Of a stretch of 13,185 bases of DNA, positions 1-7,564 are shown piece after piece. Origin of the DNA: an uncultured Prevotella sp. GTDB lineage: Bacteria > Bacteroidota > Bacteroidia > Bacteroidales > Bacteroidaceae. The DNA lies in contig CAMTJK010000064.1 in NCBI GenBank assembly GCA_947072805.1, positions 1 to 13,185 on the forward strand. Direction: 5' to 3'. Within the stretch, counting starts at the first letter, position 1. Each line of letters begins with the position of its first letter. A model generated the notes under the pieces. That model ran no database searches. It was given only the letters and a program-made list of their open reading frames with translations, and was not told the origin of the DNA. The position numbers and the translations under genes were made by a program.

Positions 1-21
1 TTTCTTGCCGCTCATTTGCAT

Positions 22-29
22 TATCTTTG
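22..29 (+). promoter_or_regulatory. Bacteroidota-type -7 box of the CDF gene
   Basis: TATCTTTG fits the Bacteroidales -7 consensus TAnnTTTG. Transcription would start near 36, giving a leader of about 80 nt before the ATG at 117. The box lies inside an inverted repeat, TTATCTT (21-27) and AAGATAA (33-39), separated by 5 nt. The segment 22-54 resembles the element repeated before the ATPase gene at 9511-9542. No convincing -33 TTTG is visible so close to the window edge. Confidence 0.6.
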
Positions 30-116
30 CATAAGATAAGCTGCACTCGGGCAAGCCTTCCTTATACTTCTTGGCTGCATAAGACAGGTTGATTCATAAT
101 AAAAAAAACAAAGAAT

Positions 117-1034
117 ATGGGACATAATCACAGTCATCACCACCATCACCACGCAGGTGAGGTGAAATCGCCCAACGGGATATTTATTTTCTCCATCGCC
201 CTCAATCTTGCTTTCGTAGCCATCGAAGCTGTAGTGGGTTTTGTGGAGAACTCTCTGTCACTGCTTTCCGATGCCGGACACAATCTTAGCGACGTGTTTT
301 CGCTACTGCTCGTACTCTTCTCGTTCTGGCTTTCCAAAATACATTCGTCGAAGAAATATACCTACGGACTGAAAAAGAGTACCGTGCTCATATCACTGCT
401 CAACGCAATAATCCTTCTCGTGGCTGTAGGGGCCATCATCATAGAGAGCATTCACAAGTTTAAGGAGCCTGCCGAGGTGAACGGCATTGCTGTTTCGTGG
501 ACAGCCTTTGTGGGAATAATAATAAACGGACTCACCGTACTGCTGCTGATGAGGGGACAGAAGAGCGACATCAACGTGCGCGGAGCCTTCCTGCACATGG
601 TTGCCGACACCCTGGTAAGCGTAGGCGTGGTAGTGTCCGGCTTTATCATCACCCTAACCGGCTGGAACGCCGTAGACCCGATAGTGTCTATTGCCATCGC
701 AGCCGTGATACTTGTGTCCACGTGGAATCTGCTTGCCGAAAGTATCACTCTCTCGCTCGACGGCACTCCACAGGGCATAGACCACGAGCACATCTCGTCG
801 CTAATAACGTCGTGTCCCGGCGTTACCGATGTTCACCATATACATATATGGGCAATCAGCACCACACGCAATGCCCTAACCTGTCACGTGGTGATCAGCG
901 ACATGGAAAAGATGGAGGAAATCAAGAAAGAAATAAAAACAAGACTGAAGGCAGCAGGAATAACCCACGCCACCATAGAGACGGAAAGCTGTCGCTGCCA
1001 TTGCGATGAGCACGACTGCGGATGTGAGGAGTAA
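117..1034 (+). CDS. CDF family divalent cation (zinc) efflux transporter, CzcD/ZitB type
   Basis: This is an inner-membrane cation diffusion facilitator that would export Zn2+ (possibly Cd2+ or Co2+) in exchange for protons. The N-terminus is histidine-rich (residues 3-12, nine His in ten). About six membrane segments span residues 20-205. The metal site is readable as HxxxD twice, H55/D59 in helix 2 and H160/D164 in helix 5. This His-Asp pair is the pattern of zinc-selective ZitB/ZnT-type members, unlike the Asp-rich helix 2 of YiiP. The cytoplasmic ferredoxin-like dimer domain covers about 210-290 and contains the HHIHIW segment at 240-245. Length (305 aa) is normal for the family. The protein ends in a Cys-rich tail with C292, C294, C296, C301 and C303 plus H295 and H299, probably a second metal-binding tail. 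It converges on the YjbQ gene with only 14 bases between the stops. Substrate choice is inferred from motifs. Confidence 0.95.
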   Translation: MGHNHSHHHHHHAGEVKSPNGIFIFSIALNLAFVAIEAVVGFVENSLSLLSDAGHNLSDVFSLLLVLFSFWLSKIHSSKKYTYGLKKSTVLISLLNAIILLVAVGAIIIESIHKFKEPAEVNGIAVSWTAFVGIIINGLTVLLLMRGQKSDINVRGAFLHMVADTLVSVGVVVSGFIITLTGWNAVDPIVSIAIAAVILVSTWNLLAESITLSLDGTPQGIDHEHISSLITSCPGVTDVHHIHIWAISTTRNALTCHVVISDMEKMEEIKKEIKTRLKAAGITHATIETESCRCHCDEHDCGCEE

Positions 1035-1048
1035 AAAAACGGAGAGTG

Positions 1049-1465
1049 TCAGTCGCCTACTACCGTGGCAACAATCCTGCGCGGTCCACCGTAATCACGA
1101 TATTCACATAGATATATGCCCTGCCATGTGCCGAGGTTCAGTCTGCCGCCAGTTATAGGGATGGTGAGGCTTACACCGGAAATGACAGACTTTGCGTGAC
1201 TCGGCATATCATCGTCACCCTCGAACGTATGCCTGTAAAACGGTTGGTTTTCGGGTACGAGGCGATCGAAAATTCCCCTCATGTCGGCTCTCACGTCTGC
1301 ATCTGCATTTTCATTTATACACAGTCCACAACTCGTGTGCTTCACAAAGAGATGAAGCAGTCCGTTCTGCGGCAGTTCAGGCAATTGTCTTACTATCTCG
1401 CCTGTAACGAGATGGAAGCCTCGCGCAACGGGCTTCAGAGTAAATTCGGTTTGTCTTACCATCAT
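1049..1465 (-). CDS. YjbQ/UPF0047 family protein (secondary thiamine-phosphate synthase type)
   Basis: A 138-aa single-domain protein matching the YjbQ (UPF0047) family over its whole length. Signature segments are HTSCGLCINENAD (residues 43-55), the conserved His at 79, DDDMPSHAK (84-92) and LGTWQGIYLCEYRD (111-124). The histidines and acidic residues form the family's presumed metal and phosphate site. E. coli YjbQ has weak thiamine-phosphate synthase activity, from which the usual database name comes, but the physiological role of the family is not settled. The start is the ATG at 1465, about 20 nt after a predicted transcription start; a second ATG follows at once at 1462. It lies 188 bases downstream of panE on the same strand and has its own -7 box, so it is probably a separate transcript. 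Nothing links it to thiamine genes here. Confidence 0.93.
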   Translation of the reverse strand: MMVRQTEFTLKPVARGFHLVTGEIVRQLPELPQNGLLHLFVKHTSCGLCINENADADVRADMRGIFDRLVPENQPFYRHTFEGDDDMPSHAKSVISGVSLTIPITGGRLNLGTWQGIYLCEYRDYGGPRRIVATVVGD

Positions 1466-1491
1466 TCTTTATCGTTGTTTCAACCTAAATC

Positions 1492-1499
1492 CAAATATA
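1492..1499 (-). promoter_or_regulatory. -7 box of the YjbQ gene
   Basis: On the minus strand this reads TATATTTG, a full match to TAnnTTTG, about 27 nt upstream of the ATG at 1465. No good -33 TTTG is visible. Spacing gives a leader of roughly 20 nt, like that of the other genes in this window. Confidence 0.55.
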
Positions 1500-1612
1500 C
1501 AATAAGACCTACTTTTCCATATTGTCCATTTCACGTTGCTATTACGACTATTTTGCGTTGTGAAACAGACCGATTGAAAACGCCCTGCAATAATGGCATC
1601 ATCATAGGCAAC

Positions 1613-1643
1613 ATATCTGCATAATTGCACACGGCGCAGATAT
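1613..1643. repeat. Inverted repeat downstream of panE
   Basis: ATATCTGC (1613-1620) and GCAGATAT (1636-1643) are perfect 8-bp arms around a 15-nt loop, starting 10 bases after the panE stop. On the minus strand no T-run follows, so it is not a classical intrinsic terminator. It may stabilise or process the panE 3' end. The rest of the 1466-1653 gap shows nothing except the YjbQ promoter. Confidence 0.4.
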
Positions 1644-1653
1644 ATTCATATAA

Positions 1654-2577
1654 TTATATATTGGTGGAATTGTTACGCTCGGCAATAAACTTCAATTCTG
1701 CTTCAAGCATCTGCAGGCGCGGCATGGCGAAACCTACCTTGCGTGCCTCCTCTATAGGCCTTGTGTAGAGATAGTAAATCTCCATGGGGCGACGGTTGTC
1801 GAAATCGAGTTTCATGGAAGGCGAATAGGGTGTCATCACCTGCGTATTGTGTATCATCTTGTCGGCGAACGACTCATCTACGCCCTTCACCCCGAGAGCC
1901 TGTGCGGCACCTACCACCTCCATCATCTGCTCCTTGACAAGCCTCATCGTTTCGGGACACTCTAAAAGACAGTCGGTACGGGTATTTAGAGCCACTGTCA
2001 TGCCGTTGAAAGGCATGTTCCACACAGCTTTCTTCCACCGCGCTTCATTATATTCCACCAGCGCAGCGCCCACTTCAGCCGACTTCAGCTCTGCGATAAA
2101 ACGCTCCACAAGGGCATTGTCGGCACACGAATAGTTACCGATATTGATATTTCCGTAGCACTGGTGCGAAATTGTACCCGGAGCTGACTTTGCAGAACAT
2201 ATAAAGGCAAGACCTGCAGCAACATTGAGTCCGGGCATCTTCTCAAGCAAGTCGGCTTCGAGACCTATCCCATTCTGAATGAGTACCACGAGGGTCTTGT
2301 CATACAACAGCGGCGAAAGGAGCAACGGCAGAAGATGATTGTTAACCGATTTAAGACATACCAGCACCACATCACATCTTGGCATGTCGGCAGCAGAACG
2401 GTATGCCAACACATTGTCAATGTGGAACGAACCGTCGCAGGAATCAATCTGCAATCCATTGGCTGCCACATAATCATAGTCGCTGTGAAGAAGAAAATGT
2501 ACTTCCTTTCCGGCACGTGCAAGTTTGGCACCATAGTATCCGCCGATGGCTCCGGTGCCGATTATTCCGTATTTCAT
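1654..2577 (-). CDS. panE: 2-dehydropantoate 2-reductase (ketopantoate reductase)
   Basis: Catalyses NADPH-dependent reduction of ketopantoate to pantoate, the second step of pantothenate (coenzyme A) synthesis, in the cytosol. The N-terminal Rossmann fold shows the dinucleotide loop GTGAIGG at residues 7-13. Residues corresponding to the E. coli PanE active site are present: CLKS with K76, QNG with N102, RWKKAVWN (180-187) with the catalytic Lys, S254 in the SPSM segment, and E266 within RRPMEI. Length (307 aa) is typical of ApbA/PanE proteins. The ATG at 2577 gives the start directly before the beta1-GxGxxG segment, as expected. It is transcribed divergently from dxs across a 210-base region with palindromes. 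The ApbA/PanE fold also includes other 2-ketoacid reductases, so the exact substrate is inferred from the conserved active-site set. Confidence 0.9.
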   Translation of the reverse strand: MKYGIIGTGAIGGYYGAKLARAGKEVHFLLHSDYDYVAANGLQIDSCDGSFHIDNVLAYRSAADMPRCDVVLVCLKSVNNHLLPLLLSPLLYDKTLVVLIQNGIGLEADLLEKMPGLNVAAGLAFICSAKSAPGTISHQCYGNINIGNYSCADNALVERFIAELKSAEVGAALVEYNEARWKKAVWNMPFNGMTVALNTRTDCLLECPETMRLVKEQMMEVVGAAQALGVKGVDESFADKMIHNTQVMTPYSPSMKLDFDNRRPMEIYYLYTRPIEEARKVGFAMPRLQMLEAELKFIAERNNSTNI

Positions 2578-2625
2578 ATCAAACAGTCTGCTTGTTTAAC
2601 AATCAACATATCCTAATATCGTGTG

Positions 2626-2633
2626 CAAATGTA
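2626..2633 (-). promoter_or_regulatory. -7 box of panE
   Basis: The minus strand reads TACATTTG, matching TAnnTTTG, 49 nt before the panE ATG. The 16-bp palindrome at 2657-2672 begins 24 bp upstream of it, roughly where the -33 contact would be. Confidence 0.55.
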
Positions 2634-2656
2634 GTGATTTTTATCAATACAGGCTA

Positions 2657-2672
2657 TTTATTTCGAAATAAA
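2657..2672. promoter_or_regulatory. Perfect 16-bp palindrome between the panE and dxs promoters
   Basis: TTTATTTCGAAATAAA is an exact palindrome (8-bp half sites). It ends 4 bp before the dxs -7 box and lies near the -33 position of the divergent panE promoter. This is a typical position for a dimeric repressor operator acting on both promoters. No matching regulator gene is in the window, so binding is inference. Chance occurrence in AT-rich intergenic DNA is possible but not likely for 16 of 16 bases. Confidence 0.5.
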
Positions 2673-2676
2673 AGCG

Positions 2677-2684
2677 TAACTTTG
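2677..2684 (+). promoter_or_regulatory. -7 box of the dxs-trkA-trkH operon
   Basis: TAACTTTG matches TAnnTTTG. The transcript would start near 2691, giving a leader of about 97 nt before the dxs GTG. The expected -33 region is occupied by the palindrome and no clear TTTG is visible, which may mean a regulated or weak promoter. Confidence 0.6.
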
Positions 2685-2695
2685 CGGAGTTATTT

Positions 2696-2758
2696 ATGGC
2701 TGAATCTGCCGTTATTCAGACTAAAGCGATGGCAGATCTGCCGTTATTCGGACTTTAG
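2696..2758 (+). promoter_or_regulatory. Structured dxs leader with 32-bp tandem repeat and possible 20-codon upstream ORF
   Basis: An 18-bp unit occurs at 2705-2722 and again at 2737-2754 (17 of 18 identical, period 32). Copy 1 sits in a hairpin, CTGAAT (2700-2705) with ATTCAG (2714-2719). Copy 2 overlaps the perfect 12-bp palindrome GGCAGATCTGCC (2731-2742). The outer arms CTAAAG (2721-2726) and CTTTAG (2753-2758) can pair around that palindrome. An open frame of 20 codons runs from ATG 2696 to TAG 2756-2758. Because the period of 32 is not a multiple of three, the repeat is not a peptide repeat, so the structure seems more relevant than the peptide. It does not match a riboswitch class I know. 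Role in dxs expression is inference. Confidence 0.4.
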
Positions 2759-2787
2759 AGGGAACGAACATTTCCCACATTATACAA

Positions 2788-4713
2788 GTGATAATTGTGA
2801 ATGACAGCAAAACAGCCCTATTGGGCAGCATAAAATATCCTGACGATTTACGCAAGCTTCCGGTGGAACAGTTGCCGGAAGTGTGCAAGGAGCTGAGGGA
2901 CAACATTGTGGACGAACTGTCGGTGAACCCCGGACATCTTGCTTCAAGCCTCGGCGTGGTAGAAATCACCGTGGCTCTCCATTATGTATACAACACTCCC
3001 TACGACCGGATAGTGTGGGACGTAGGGCATCAGGCGTACGGACACAAGATACTTACCGGACGCAGGGAGACCTTCTTCACAAACAGAAAACTGCACGGCA
3101 TAAGACCATTTCCATCGCCAGAAGAGAGCGAATACGACTCATTCGTGTGCGGACATGCCAGTAACTCCATATCGGCTGCACTCGGCATGGCTGTAGCTGA
3201 AGTGAAAAAAGAGAAAGAAGACAACAACGTAAACGAGCCAAGGCACATCGTGGCTGTGATAGGCGACGGCGCCATGAGCGGCGGACTTGCCTTTGAAGGA
3301 CTGAACAACGCATCATCGACACCCAACGATATGCTCATCATACTCAACGACAACAACATGAGCATAGACAGAAGCGTGGGCGGAATGAAGCAATATCTGC
3401 TAAAACTGAATACCAACGAGACATACAACGCTCTGCGATTCCGTGCAGGCAACTGGCTACGCACAAAAGGATACCTCGCCGACGACAGACGCAACGGACT
3501 GATAAGGCTCGGCAATGCACTGAAATCGGCAATAAGTCATCAGCAGAACATCTTTGAAGGCCTTAACATAAGATATTTCGGACCGTTCGACGGACACAAC
3601 GTAAAAGAACTGGTGAGAATACTGAAGCAGCTTAAAGACATGAAGGGGCCGAAGCTACTGCACCTGCATACCACCAAAGGCAAAGGTTACGAGCCGGCAG
3701 AAAAAGCTGCTACAATATGGCACGCCCCCGGAAAATTCGACGCCGCAACAGGCGAACGAAAGAAAAGCAAAGCCACCGACGCACCACCAAAATATCAAGA
3801 GGTGTTCGGGCGTACACTGCTCGAACTGGCTGAAGCCAACAGGCGCATAGTGGGAGTGACACCTGCCATGCCAACAGGATGCTCGATGAACATAATGATG
3901 GAGGCTATGCCCGACAGAACGTTCGACGTGGGTATAGCTGAAGGACACGCAGTGACTTTCTCCGGTGGAATGGCGAAAGAGGGTATGTTGCCATTCTGCA
4001 ACATTTACAGCGCTTTCGCACAACGTGCCTACGACAACATTATACACGATGTGGCAATACTTAACCTGCCAGTAGTGCTATGTCTCGACCGCGCAGGACT
4101 GGTGGGCGAAGACGGACCGACACATCACGGAGCCTTCGACATGGTGGCACTGCGAGCAATACCGAACCTCACCATAGCCTCGCCGATGAACGAGCACGAA
4201 CTGAGAAGGCTGATGTATACAGCCCAACTGCCAGACAAAGGCACGTTCGTGATAAGGTATCCGAGAGGCAGAGGTGTGCTGACCGACTGGAAATGCGACT
4301 TCGAGGAGATTGCTGTAGGCACTGGTAGAAAACTGAAGGACGGCATCGACATGGCTGTACTGACCATAGGACCAATAGGAAATACCGCCGCCGAAGCCAT
4401 AGCCGAAGTGGAAAACGCCGACAAGCAACGAAGCATAGCACACTACGACATGAGATTTCTGAAGCCTCTCGATGAGAAAATGCTCAACGAGATAGCCCAA
4501 AAATATACGCGCATCATTACCATAGAAGACGGTGCGCGCAACGGTGGCTTCGGCTCGGCTGTACTGGAATGGATGGCAGACCACGGCTATTCTCCACGCA
4601 TGACACGCCTCGGGCTGCCGGACGCATTCGTGGAACACGGCACTGTGGCGCAACTGCAGCAAATAGCAGGCATAGACAAAGATGCCATAAAGAAACATAT
4701 TGAAGATAAATAA
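2788..4713 (+). CDS. dxs: 1-deoxy-D-xylulose-5-phosphate synthase
   Basis: A thiamine-diphosphate enzyme that condenses pyruvate and glyceraldehyde 3-phosphate to DXP, the first step of the MEP isoprenoid pathway; DXP also feeds thiamine and pyridoxal synthesis. It is full length (641 aa). Visible landmarks are H50 (NPGH), WDVGHQ (77-82), the ThDP/Mg motif GDGAMSGG (159-166) with NDNN (187-190), the catalytic glutamate E385 in GIAEGHA, the segment YSAFAQRAYDNIIHD (407-421), and DRAGLVGEDGPTHHG (434-448). The C-terminal transketolase domain (about 510-635) is intact. No in-frame ATG exists between the upstream stop at 2722 and the family-conserved YPDDLRKLP region. The start must therefore be GTG 2788, GTG 2797 or TTG 2821; GTG 2788 is used here but not proven. 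It is followed after 2 bases by trkA, so it heads an operon with potassium-uptake genes. Confidence 0.96.
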   Translation: MIIVNDSKTALLGSIKYPDDLRKLPVEQLPEVCKELRDNIVDELSVNPGHLASSLGVVEITVALHYVYNTPYDRIVWDVGHQAYGHKILTGRRETFFTNRKLHGIRPFPSPEESEYDSFVCGHASNSISAALGMAVAEVKKEKEDNNVNEPRHIVAVIGDGAMSGGLAFEGLNNASSTPNDMLIILNDNNMSIDRSVGGMKQYLLKLNTNETYNALRFRAGNWLRTKGYLADDRRNGLIRLGNALKSAISHQQNIFEGLNIRYFGPFDGHNVKELVRILKQLKDMKGPKLLHLHTTKGKGYEPAEKAATIWHAPGKFDAATGERKKSKATDAPPKYQEVFGRTLLELAEANRRIVGVTPAMPTGCSMNIMMEAMPDRTFDVGIAEGHAVTFSGGMAKEGMLPFCNIYSAFAQRAYDNIIHDVAILNLPVVLCLDRAGLVGEDGPTHHGAFDMVALRAIPNLTIASPMNEHELRRLMYTAQLPDKGTFVIRYPRGRGVLTDWKCDFEEIAVGTGRKLKDGIDMAVLTIGPIGNTAAEAIAEVENADKQRSIAHYDMRFLKPLDEKMLNEIAQKYTRIITIEDGARNGGFGSAVLEWMADHGYSPRMTRLGLPDAFVEHGTVAQLQQIAGIDKDAIKKHIEDK

Positions 4714-4715
4714 TA

Positions 4716-6074
4716 ATGAAGATTATAATTGGGGGTGCCGGTGCTGTGGGCACACATTTATCGAAACTTCTGTCGCGCGACAAACAGGACTGCACGCTGG
4801 TGGATGAAGACGAGGAGCGACTGGCAGGACTTGACGGAGACTATGACATAATGACCCTGCAAGCTTCTCCTACAAGCATCAAGGCACTCGTAGATGCCGG
4901 TGCAAAGGATGCAGACCTATTTGTGGGCGTGACTCCAGACGAGAGTTGTAACATGAACGCGTGCATTCTGGCACATGCTTTGGGTGCAAAGAAGACTGTG
5001 GCACGTATAGACAACTACGAATATCTGGCGCCGGAGCTGGCTCCTTTTTTCAAAAAGATAGGAATAGACTCACTCATCTATCCCGAGGTTCTTGCCGGAG
5101 TGGACATCAACAACAGCCTGCAACTTAGCTGGGCAAGACAACGATGGGACGTGTATGGCGGAGCACTGGTAATGCTCAGCGTGAAACTGAGAGATACTGC
5201 ACAGATTCTCAACAAGCCATTAAAGGAACTTTGCGGTCCCGACGATCCCTATCACATAGTGGCAATAAAACGGGCAAGCGAGACCATCATTCCCGGAGGT
5301 AACGACGAACTGCACACGCTCGACCTCGCATTCTTCATGACCACAAAAGAATATATACCTTATATAAGACAGATAACAGGCAAATCACACTATCCCGATG
5401 TAAAGAACGTCATAATAATGGGCGGAAGCAAGACTGCCGTCAGAACGGTTCTCACAGCTCCCGACAACATGAAAATAAAGATAATAGAACGTGACGAGGA
5501 ACGCTGCGAACGACTGAACCAACTGCTGATTACTACCGACGCAATGGTAATACACGGTGACGGACGAGACATAAGCCTGCTCGAAGAAGAAGGAATAAGG
5601 AACGTACAGGGATTCGTTGCACTCACCGAACATGCCGAAACAAATATTCTGGCATGCCTGGCAGCCAAAAGACTGGGCGTAAGGAAGACCATAGCAATGG
5701 TAGAGAACCTCGACTACGTGAAGATGGCAGAAGAACTCGACATCGGCACCATCATCAATAAAAAAACCATTGCCGCAAGCCACATATATCAAATGATGCT
5801 CGATGCACAGGTAAACAATATGCGCTCTTTGATGATGGCAGACTCTGACGTGGCTGAATTCACTGCGGCACAAGGTTCACCCGTAACTAAAAAGCCTGTA
5901 AAATCGCTCGGACTGCCTTTTGGCGTAACCATAGGCGGACTGGTAAGACACGGCGAAGGAATGCTCGTGAACGGTAACTCGCAGATAGAAGCAGGCGACA
6001 CGGTGATGGTATTCTGCCATGAACAGAACATGAAGAATATCGAAAAATACTTCAAATCGAGCTCGCTATGGTAA
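4716..6074 (+). CDS. trkA: Trk potassium uptake peripheral subunit TrkA (two RCK domains)
   Basis: A cytoplasmic NAD(H)/nucleotide-binding gating subunit of the Trk K+ transporter. It has two RCK_N/RCK_C units in tandem. The first starts with GGAGAVG (6-12) and ends strand 2 with the ribose-binding acidic residue D30. The second begins at about 229 with the degenerate loop GGSKTA (236-241), so nucleotide binding there may be weaker. RCK_C modules lie at about 145-215 and 370-447. Length (452 aa) is normal for the two-domain TrkA. It starts 2 bases after the dxs stop and overlaps the trkH start by 7 bases, which points to co-translation of the two partner subunits. Confidence 0.95.
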   Translation: MKIIIGGAGAVGTHLSKLLSRDKQDCTLVDEDEERLAGLDGDYDIMTLQASPTSIKALVDAGAKDADLFVGVTPDESCNMNACILAHALGAKKTVARIDNYEYLAPELAPFFKKIGIDSLIYPEVLAGVDINNSLQLSWARQRWDVYGGALVMLSVKLRDTAQILNKPLKELCGPDDPYHIVAIKRASETIIPGGNDELHTLDLAFFMTTKEYIPYIRQITGKSHYPDVKNVIIMGGSKTAVRTVLTAPDNMKIKIIERDEERCERLNQLLITTDAMVIHGDGRDISLLEEEGIRNVQGFVALTEHAETNILACLAAKRLGVRKTIAMVENLDYVKMAEELDIGTIINKKTIAASHIYQMMLDAQVNNMRSLMMADSDVAEFTAAQGSPVTKKPVKSLGLPFGVTIGGLVRHGEGMLVNGNSQIEAGDTVMVFCHEQNMKNIEKYFKSSSLW

Positions 6075-7525
6075 ACTTCAGAATCGTTTCGAAGATTATC
6101 GGACAACTGCTGTTTCTCGAAAGCACATTCATGCTGTGCTGCCTCTGCATGGCTTTAGCATATAAGGAAGATGATGTCATGGCCTTCCTTATATCCATAT
6201 TGGCTACAGTAGGTGGCGCATTTGTTTTCAAATATTTCGGACGCGACGCATCGAACAACATGAGCCGGCGCGATGCTTATCTGGTAGTAACCTCCACATG
6301 GCTAATATTCAGTTTCTTCGGTATGTTACCATTCCTTGTCGGAGGGTATATCACCGATGTTACAAACGCTTACTTCGAGACGATGTCGGGCTTCACTACC
6401 ACAGGTGCAACGATACTTGACGATGTGGAATGTCTGCCGCACGGCATTCTGTTCTGGCGCTCGCTGACGCAATGGATAGGCGGATTGGGTATTGTATTCT
6501 TCACCATAGCTGTACTGCCATCTATGGTGGGAGGAAGCATGAAAGTATTTGCCGCAGAAGCAACCGGCCCCATCCGCTCTAAAATGCACCCGCGGCTTAG
6601 CACCACAGCAAAGTGGATATGGTCCATTTATCTCGCTCTCACCGTGGCTTGCATGATATGCTTCTGTGCCACAGGCATGGACTGGTTCGACGGTTTGAAC
6701 CACTCGATGACAACAACAGCCACAGGCGGATTCTCCACACACAACGACAGCACAGAATTTTTCCATTCCCCTTCCGTAGAATACATCAGCATATTATTCC
6801 AGTTCCTTGCCGGAATCAACTTTATGCTGCTGTATGCAGCCACCTTTAAAGGCAAGCTGAACAGCCTGATGACGAGTTCTGAATTCAGAATGTACGTCAG
6901 CGTCATAACCATAGGCACGGTAATAATCATGTATCTGCTCGTCACACGGCTCGGCTACGACTTCGAGCGTGCATTCAGATGCGGACTTTTCCAGGTGGTT
7001 TCATTCTGTACCTCGACGGGTATGTTCAATGACGATGCCGGAGCATGGCCGCATTTTACCTGGGTTATCCTTGGTCTTTGCATGTTTATCGGAGCCTGTG
7101 CCGGCTCGACCAGCGGCGGATTTAAATGTATGCGCGGCGTAATGCTGCTGAAAGTTCTGCGCAACGAGTTCCGACACATACTCCACCCCAACGCCGTATT
7201 GCCCGTCCGCATAAACGGACAGAGCGTGCCGCAATCCAAAATAACCACTTTGCTGGCGTTCTTTACTGCATATATAATGATGTGTATTATCGCTGCCACC
7301 ATAATGATTGTGGCAGGTATAGACAATACGAACGCCATCACCATTGCACTAAGCTGCATGAGCAATGTGGGTCCCACTCTGGGTACCGACATCGGACCGG
7401 TGATGTCATGGAGTTCACTGCCCGACATCATCAAATGGATATGCTCGCTAATGATGCTGATGGGACGTCTTGAGATAATGACAGTGCTGGTTCTGTTCAG
7501 CAGAAGCTACTGGACGGAAAACTGA
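6068..7525 (+). CDS. trkH: Trk potassium uptake membrane subunit TrkH
   Basis: The K+-conducting inner-membrane subunit that works with TrkA. The four pore repeats of the SKT superfamily can be read from their filter segments: TTTGAT (110-115), TATGGFS (217-223), CTSTGMF (314-320) and SNVGPT (432-437), each with the key glycine (G113, G220, G318, G435). The family segments QWIGGLGI (135-142), STSGGFK (347-353) and MGRLE (465-469) are also present. At 485 aa it is full length. The start ATG 6068 lies within the last codons of trkA, so translation is coupled. It converges on the DUF4435 gene with a 39-base gap that holds only a weak 5-bp hairpin (7528-7549), not a convincing terminator. Confidence 0.96.
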   Translation: MVNFRIVSKIIGQLLFLESTFMLCCLCMALAYKEDDVMAFLISILATVGGAFVFKYFGRDASNNMSRRDAYLVVTSTWLIFSFFGMLPFLVGGYITDVTNAYFETMSGFTTTGATILDDVECLPHGILFWRSLTQWIGGLGIVFFTIAVLPSMVGGSMKVFAAEATGPIRSKMHPRLSTTAKWIWSIYLALTVACMICFCATGMDWFDGLNHSMTTTATGGFSTHNDSTEFFHSPSVEYISILFQFLAGINFMLLYAATFKGKLNSLMTSSEFRMYVSVITIGTVIIMYLLVTRLGYDFERAFRCGLFQVVSFCTSTGMFNDDAGAWPHFTWVILGLCMFIGACAGSTSGGFKCMRGVMLLKVLRNEFRHILHPNAVLPVRINGQSVPQSKITTLLAFFTAYIMMCIIAATIMIVAGIDNTNAITIALSCMSNVGPTLGTDIGPVMSWSSLPDIIKWICSLMMLMGRLEIMTVLVLFSRSYWTEN

Positions 7526-7564
7526 CATCTTGATTAGTCTGGAACAAGACAAAAGAAACATAAA

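Noticed and set aside
51..78. Possible metal-sensing riboswitch in the CDF leader (GCAAGCC near GGCTGC)
   Set aside because: Pairing is imperfect and short, and nothing matches a known metal riboswitch such as czcD/NiCo with its conserved core.
117..152. The run of histidine codons at the CDF start as an engineered His-tag
   Set aside because: His-rich N-termini are natural in zinc CDF transporters, and the flanking sequence is ordinary genomic DNA.
1196..1624. 142-codon plus-strand frame across the YjbQ gene
   Set aside because: It is the antisense shadow of a clear YjbQ family gene and has no family motifs itself.
7528..7549. TCTTG/CAAGA hairpin between trkH and the DUF4435 gene as a terminator
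   Set aside because: The stem is only 5 bp with a 12-nt loop and no proper T-run, so it is not a convincing terminator.
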